From Plasmopara viticola (taxonomy: Eukaryota > Oomycota > Peronosporomycetes > Peronosporales > Peronosporaceae), in the NCBI GenBank assembly GCA_001695595.3, contig MBPM02000036.1, positions 434,001 to 498,000 of the forward strand: a stretch of 64,000 nt of DNA. Direction: 5' to 3'. Below are positions 57,830 through 64,000 of this stretch, piece after piece. Each line of letters begins with the position of its first letter. The stretch's first letter is position 1. The notes beneath the pieces are model-generated. The model was not told the DNA's origin and ran no database searches. It saw only the letters and a list, made by a program, of their open reading frames with translations. Position numbers and translations under genes: made by a program.

Positions 57830-60800
57830 AGCTCTTGAAGAAGGAACATATAGTGATAGACTGCTGGTCGTAAACACAAATTTGCAATAGATATGAAATA
57901 GTATTCCGCGCGATAAACCACTTTGGTGCGTTGAAAAGTTTAGCGGGCCGGCAAACAATTTTGGTCGACAAAAAATAGTTAGCAATGCAATAAGAGAAAG
58001 CAGCGTGATAAATTTACTTCGTTATGACTGACTAGTAGATTTCTTTCAGCTTTTTCTAGACCAGACGACTTGGCCAGATATTTCCAAGATTATGATTGCA
58101 CGAAGGATCCTAAAAGCTCTGACTAAAGAACCGGAAGCCCGAGTTGATTGAGCGGACTTGACCTATGGGTGCCAGTTGCTCGATCTCTCACAACAAGACT
58201 TTAAAAAATCTCTTTTAATTCCGATTGAGCATGTAGCAATTCTAAATGAAAAGTACTTATACGCTTGAAATCGACATGGAGGATATCAGAAGCACTCATA
58301 TCACACAAAAGATTGCCGTGATGACGTTTTTAAAACTTTCATTAGCGAGCAATCGGCATTCGCCGGTAGAAATAGCTACCGATTCTGTTGACGCCAGCCT
58401 TTAATCTGGATAAGATAGTACCGCTCGCTGCGGGTAGCATCAATCCGTAAGAGCAGAAATGAATTCGGTACATGTCGGATTTTTAATAGTTTGAATGGTC
58501 TCGTGGTTGAAATAAAAGCTTTCTGCTGAGCAGGCATACTAATTACGATACCGATTAAGCTCTTGTGCTTCAAGAGCTCTTCCATTCTATTGCTTTTTCT
58601 AAAAATTAGTCAGCTATATATGCAAAAGCTCAAATTTTTGCTAAAACTTGTTAGGTTTTCTCACGTAACACACACATCCACACATGCACACACTATTAAG
58701 ACTTGATTTTTCGCCGGCAGGGCGCTCCACGACACTGGTGGTCAGTGCTTGCCTGTTTCTGAAAAAAAAAATTCTTTCAGCACCCTTTAGGGCACTTGAG
58801 AGAAACGAAGGTTCATCGACCTCCCTTGGAACAGGCACGAATTTCTTTAGCAGATTTTGCTTTGCTTAGTAGCCACCAAGCTATTGCGACTGGATCGAAG
58901 TCAGCGGGCACACGGGCATCATAGTTCCAAACAAAGAGCTAAATGATTAGAGTATCCCAAAAAAGCAAGTCTGTCTGTCGCGATTTTCCTTCTAAGCAAT
59001 TCAATTGTATCAGGTTAAGCCTTACTTTCTTACCACAACACGTTCGACTTGTTTGAGAAATGCGAAAATACCAGAGCCGTTCTAGCAGCTTTCACGAAGT
59101 CAGTAAAGTGAGGTGACCACACCAATAAATAACAATATCAAGGCGTTCGTAAAAGTGTATTTGGCTCACTACGCGCTCCACACATAATTGTAGCTGGGCT
59201 AAATGCCTTTTCAGCGAGGATCAACAACTTCTGCGCAACCAAGTGCACGCAATTGAAACTACTTTCGAAGTTTTCCTCGATTGTCAAGCCGCAGTTTACA
59301 TTAGAACGCCCGTGAATCTGTCTTGAAGCCAGGAAGACGTCTTAAGACACGTGACCCGCAATATTTGCATTCAAACCGATCGAGGCGCTCGAGGCGCGCA
59401 ATAGTGTGGCAGGTCCAAACTACATAAGAAAGTGCACCTACTTGTAGTGAGCTTTAGGTTCGGCCAACTTTCGTACACAGCCTATAAAGTGCTAAGTTTC
59501 TTAGCGTGTTGGCCATCGTTGTATACCTTCACAGCCGCCGTATGGCCATCCGCAATCGCTTAATAGCGAAGAAGGGCAGAATTTTACCGATTTGTAGAAT
59601 ACACGGAATCACCTTGGGACTTGTGATCCAATAGGTCAGTGGTGAGCGCTATTCACTGCTCTTGCGTTCTTTCTATAAAGCGTCAGGTCGGTATAATTGA
59701 GGACTAATTAATCAGCATTTATGCCTGTTAGACGACCGGATCACTAAATATCAATCAAACTAGCAACAAACAAGCTGCTTTGGTAACCAAAATTTTGAGA
59801 TTATCTTTGCAATTAAAATTTAAGGTTGCGACTTCGTAAAAAACCGCGCTTGTGCCTTAAACGGCAAGTCAAAATGGATCTCTTGCGAAAGTGACGTTTA
59901 AGCGTAAAAGGCTCTGATGAAAAACTCGAGGATTCTTTAGCCTAAACCCCAAAAAACAAAGGAAACCTTTTTTCGCATCCGCGAGATTAGAATGCAATTT
60001 TTCAGCTTAATTAGTCGACAGGAAAAGTGCCAATTGACCTGTAGCTCACGACGCTGGTGGAAGAGCATCTGCTCCAATTTGCGCTTCGTATGGAAGTGCA
60101 GCTGATCTCATCGATAGTATAGCGCCGAAAAAGTCGCCTTTATTCAAAATGTATACATCGCCATGAAACTACGCAAATAGAAGTATGTGTATAGGTAAGT
60201 CAGAACTTCTTTAGGCGGCCCCAGCCCTCCGAGGCTCTTGACTAGGATATATGCACGTTTACTACTTATGAGTATTACAGCTGAGAATACGCGCCGCGCG
60301 TCCCAGCAGATGGTGTCATAACTACGTGGAAAAGCCGTATACTTTCGCACTAAGTTTCAGACTCGGCGGCTGCTATAAGCCACAGCCTTACAAGTACGCA
60401 GGCTCTCGGCCTCATGGAAATCATGATGTTAGGTATGAGCAGTATCAGTAGCTATTTGACCACCCGCAGTCACCATTTTAGAACGATTGAGCGCGTATGA
60501 CTTCCTTTGGAAGTGCTGTGGGCTACTCATAACCCTTTCTTAGTGAGAGCCACAATACTTTTTGAAAGGATAATTTTAGAATGTCGTGTGCGTCAACATC
60601 GCCTTGAGTATTGTCCGGTCTTGCTTGCTCGCACATTGTCGAGGCATGAACCTTCACATGTCAACGAAAATCGTTTAGAGCACCGACAGTCTAGAGCGAA
60701 TCATTACGACAGCAAACACGATCGACACGGACCTTAGAATTTAATCATGTAGTACCTTTTACCCTTAAAAAATTGCTAGAGCTCCTCGTCCTGAGTAGTA

Positions 60801-62930
60801 ATAGTCCAATTGCACACGAAGATCCGGCAACCAAACGTCGACAGAATTTTTAGAAGTGCTGCAGGCGAGCGTAATACAATGATCTCAGAGAAATCGGACT
60901 TACAATAAAGAATTGTGGATAGCGGGGTTTAGAAATCTAATATAAATGCTGAGAAGCATCAATGTGGATGTAATTGAGTGCTTTCTGGATCTTTGGATAA
61001 GAGGATTGAGAATTGCATTCTCTCCGGTCTTTACTTTGAACATTTGCCTAGGCATTGGTTTTCAAACCACTTCTCAGGATGGAGTCACCATGTACATGTA
61101 ATAGCTCGCAAACGCTGACGATGAGTTCGTGTGCTTACGCCAAGGTCTCATTTTATTCCCTTACTTCGCTGTAGAGCTTTATTCTGAGCTCAGCGAAGAA
61201 CAAATTATCATGATTCGGGTGACATGATAGCGCAAATGACATTAGCAAGATCTTCAAAACGCTTAGTTCCAAGATTTAAGATCAAGGACACTATTCCTCG
61301 GAAAAGAAAGTATGCTACGAGCTTGGGATGCCATTATGTCTATTCCTAACGGCATCTACTGATAAAATCTCGAAACAATTTTAAATGATAAATTTTCGCC
61401 AATTTGCTCACTACTTTTCGTAAGCGAATTTTTTTTTATTTTTTCAGCAAAAGATTACATAACGCATATCAAGTAGTACATGATTACAACCAATGCCAAT
61501 ACTCAGGGTCTCGTACGCGTCCTGACATTGTCAATGTAATTCGAAGACTACACTAGCAGGTGAGCAATATCTTTATCATACACGTACATTTGGAGTCTGT
61601 ATTAGTGATGTAGATCACACGAACACTGACGGCGTATATTTTACCTAAACGCGATGCAAATGAGTTTTACACTAATGCATGCTAGCCGAAATTTAAAATT
61701 GCAATTCGATCGTGAAAGACGTTCTTTTTATTCATAAAAAAGCTCAAAGAGTTGCACATTTTGCCATTGACAATCCGAGTCCGATCGAAGGTTAAGTAAT
61801 GAAGACAAATTTGTGAGAGTAAAACGCAAGGTATGGAAGGTATGGAAGAGTAATACGATTGCGAAAAAAATTAAGCAAGAGAGAGTCGTGGTGCAGTATG
61901 TTCCGACCTAAGAAAACATTAAGGATATGTTCGATAAAGCTTCGGAACTCAAGTTGTTTATGCAGCTGAGAACAAGTTTCGCGTTGCTGATGTTGAGATT
62001 AAGAATACATCACTTATTTGTAAGGCGATAAAATGAAACAGTAACGACAAAAAAAAATTCTTTGAAAGAGTATGAGACTTTGGCCGTTTCGAATGCGATA
62101 CTGCGGTCAAGCAATTCGTCACATGGCTAAATATAAACAAATTACAAATCATTATAAAAAAACTATGCTTATGCTTTCCTTCTTAATTAATTGGTGCGTT
62201 GCGCGTTGTGATGAGTAAAATTTTAATATCCTTCTCCATTTTCCCCACATCTATCATTTCAAACCGAATATGTTAAGCGCTATTTCTGATTGTTTGCTTT
62301 GAGTTAGTAATATCCTGCATGCTTCTTCCAAAAGACGCACTGTCGATCCACCCTTTAATCCCTTATAAGTGAAGACTGTATCGCTGCATGCAGCACGCGA
62401 TCTAAATTTTAAAAAATCATGAGATTAGAAGCAACTGAAAATCATTGGTTCTTTGTTACCACGCAAGCGAGAAAACGAGATAAAAAGACAGCTTTTCAAA
62501 ATACTTATACGATAAGGTATGTACTTGCTATTTAGTAGCCGTCTTTTGCTGCGTTTGAGGAAGTCGGCTTGTACCTCATAGTAGCCAGAGAACTTGTAGA
62601 TAATCATGTTCAAGCTGCACACTTCGCCTAAAAAAAATTTCATTTACTTTCCGTCCGCAGTATAAAAACTGATTTACATATCGTAGACGCTCGTTACGAT
62701 GCCGGTGTGAATGACTTCTATGTCAAGAAAGCAAATGGTATCACGGTCTAACAGGCAAACTCACCTCACTCAATTCCGTGTTTTATTTTCCAAGGGTGGA
62801 TGGAAATTGGAGACAGGTCCATGCTTGTAATAATACGAAGGGTGCAAAGGTACTACCTCCTACTGAAAAAAGATCCTCTCTTCATGTATAATACATTAGT
62901 TGTAATAGATATTTACATTATCACAATGAG
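57830..62930 (+). mobile_element. Decayed copia-like element, copy F, with inverted block
   Basis: Starts in the middle of the element (homologous to ~27,800). 58,665-59,650 is inverted relative to copies A, B and D, containing the reverse of the sequence otherwise lying ~1 kb upstream. It then returns to the normal order: spacer ~59,740-59,940, RT end ~61,200-61,440, RNase H ~61,510-61,950 with VQYVPT, a stop, ENIKDMFDKA. LTR-like flank follows to ~62,930. Confidence 0.55.
58665..59650 (-). repeat. Inverted internal block of copy F
   Basis: Matches 26,600-27,750 and 48,500-48,720 in reverse (for example cgccgtatggccatccgc here against gcggatggccgtacggcg at 26,835). Flanks at 58,560-58,660 and 59,660-59,800 match 28,520-28,640 and 28,720-28,850 directly, so it sits between sequences normally adjacent. 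Confidence 0.65.
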
Positions 62931-62939
62931 GACCTGATA

Positions 62940-63820
62940 GAGTCTGATACAGTCATCACGGCGAATGGTTCGCCGAGCGATTTGCTTTGAGAGTAGTTAG
63001 TGATGCCACAAGAGATTACTAGTGTCCCGGCATCATGGTGCTGGCTAAACTATAGCAAAGTCGGTTTTGTGAGGTCTCTGTGGTCCATATGGGTTCTTGC
63101 AAAAGAACTTCCTTGCTGCAAGAACACACGTGTCGAAGCTGCTGAATTCTTGATTGGTCTTCATGACCTCAAATATTGCCTCTTATACTCTTAAAGTCGA
63201 CTTATCTACGGTAAAACGGCTACGGATATCGTTTTAGGCGTCTTCTTTTGTGGTGAATCTCGCAAAAGAAGCCGGCCTTTTCCACAAGTGCAGTGCTGGC
63301 TGTGCAGGTCTCGCAAAGACGCTGTGCGAGCTATTAAAAAACATGGTGAGCGGGAATAGCCTGCCTATCGACCGTGTACTACATCGTTCACGACCAAGTG
63401 ATATATTAAGCAATAAAAAGCCTTTCAGCGGCTACTTATGAATGCTTTGAAAATCGTGGCCGACTGGCGACATTTTGGACGAATCTTACGATCCCAATGG
63501 TTGTTTGTTATTACAACTCGATGAGGACGGAGTCAAATTTATCCAATCTAAATAAATATGGCTAACAAAATAACATCAGCCAAGACAAGAAACTACTTGC
63601 TTTGAAGTATGCACTGGTAAAATATCGAGTGTATTATTATGCTATGAGCCTTTGTAGTCGGTTGAAACCGTCATTGTTGCGGATGGCAATGAACAAGCTC
63701 TATTTGTTCCAGGTGATGACAGGATGGCTGTAAACATCTGCGGAATTTAGATTTCGCGCTCAATACAAACCAGGCAAGCTTGATGTGCTTGCCGACCGGC
63801 TTAAAGCAGGCTAGACTATG
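62940..63820 (+). pseudogene. Gypsy reverse transcriptase/RNase H remnant, copy F
   Basis: Eroded VMPQE-APAS block (~63,000), then NPLSE-like thumb (AKTLCELLKNM, 63,310-63,345), then RNase H: KKLLALKYALVKYRVYY (~63,586) and QYKPGKLDVLADRLKAG (~63,760-63,810), a good match to the gypsy YKPGKxNxxADALSR block. Several stops lie between. Runs toward the window edge. Confidence 0.7.
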
Positions 63821-64000
63821 AGTTGAGCTACATTAGCAGATTTTAAAGCTCTATAATCGAATAAAGTTATTCGCCAAACAAAAGCTGTAGTCATTAGTGT
63901 GACTCATCGCACGTAGAGATATCGATGAAGTGTGACTAGCTTCCAGATTGTTTTTGCGGTTGCTTCGTCTTAGTGGGTAAACGGTTGATTTCTTGACCTG

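Noticed and set aside
1..64000. CRISPR arrays, rRNA or functional tRNA genes, bacterial-type operons
   Set aside because: None seen. The only tRNA-like sequence is the shortened head of the SINE at 41,971-42,257.

Overview
The window looks like a repeat-rich, gene-sparse stretch of a plant-pathogenic oomycete genome (Phytophthora or downy-mildew type). The only long intact reading frames encode secreted proteins built from Leu-Trp-Tyr (LWY/WY-type) helical repeats, the fold of the RXLR effector superfamily. There are no introns, operons or bacterial signals. The rest is eroded Ty3/gypsy and Ty1/copia retrotransposon sequence, short retroposons and broken gene fragments. Species cannot be fixed from the sequence alone.

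Layout. 1-2,600: fold-back and LTR debris. 2,600-8,450: inverted module with effector pseudogene E1 (minus) and an upstream gypsy remnant. 8,679-12,673: intact effector E2 (minus) flanked by two copies of a ~320 bp retroposon. 13,241-14,350: intact effector E3 (minus), a different three-LWY protein with a DEER motif. 14,750-17,150: E4 (minus), a broken tandem copy of the E2 unit. 17,161-18,420: pseudogene of a DNAJC11-like J-domain protein. 18,420-25,150: direct module with a duplicated unknown block, a small gypsy element carrying a nested retroposon, intact effector E5 (plus) and an eroded convergent gene. 25,200-39,260: decayed copia and gypsy copies, an LTR with a perfect hairpin, and a second gypsy integrase. 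39,350-46,860: second direct module with a gypsy remnant, a tRNA-derived SINE and broken effector E6 (plus). 46,900-64,000: further decayed copies of the same copia/gypsy composite.

How it fits together. E1, E5 and E6 sit on copies of one segment: [unknown block - gypsy LTR/integrase/LTR - ~600 bp - effector - convergent gene], with E1 inverted. The gypsy element lies at the same point in all three, while E2 keeps a homologous upstream region without it. The family therefore seems to have grown by segmental duplication after a single gypsy insertion. Of six effector loci three are intact (E2, E3, E5) and three are broken (E1, E4, E6), a birth-and-death pattern. E1, E2, E5 and E6 share a short motif just upstream of the ATG that could be the transcription initiator. 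Coordinates of decayed repeats are approximate, and family calls come from reading motifs by eye.
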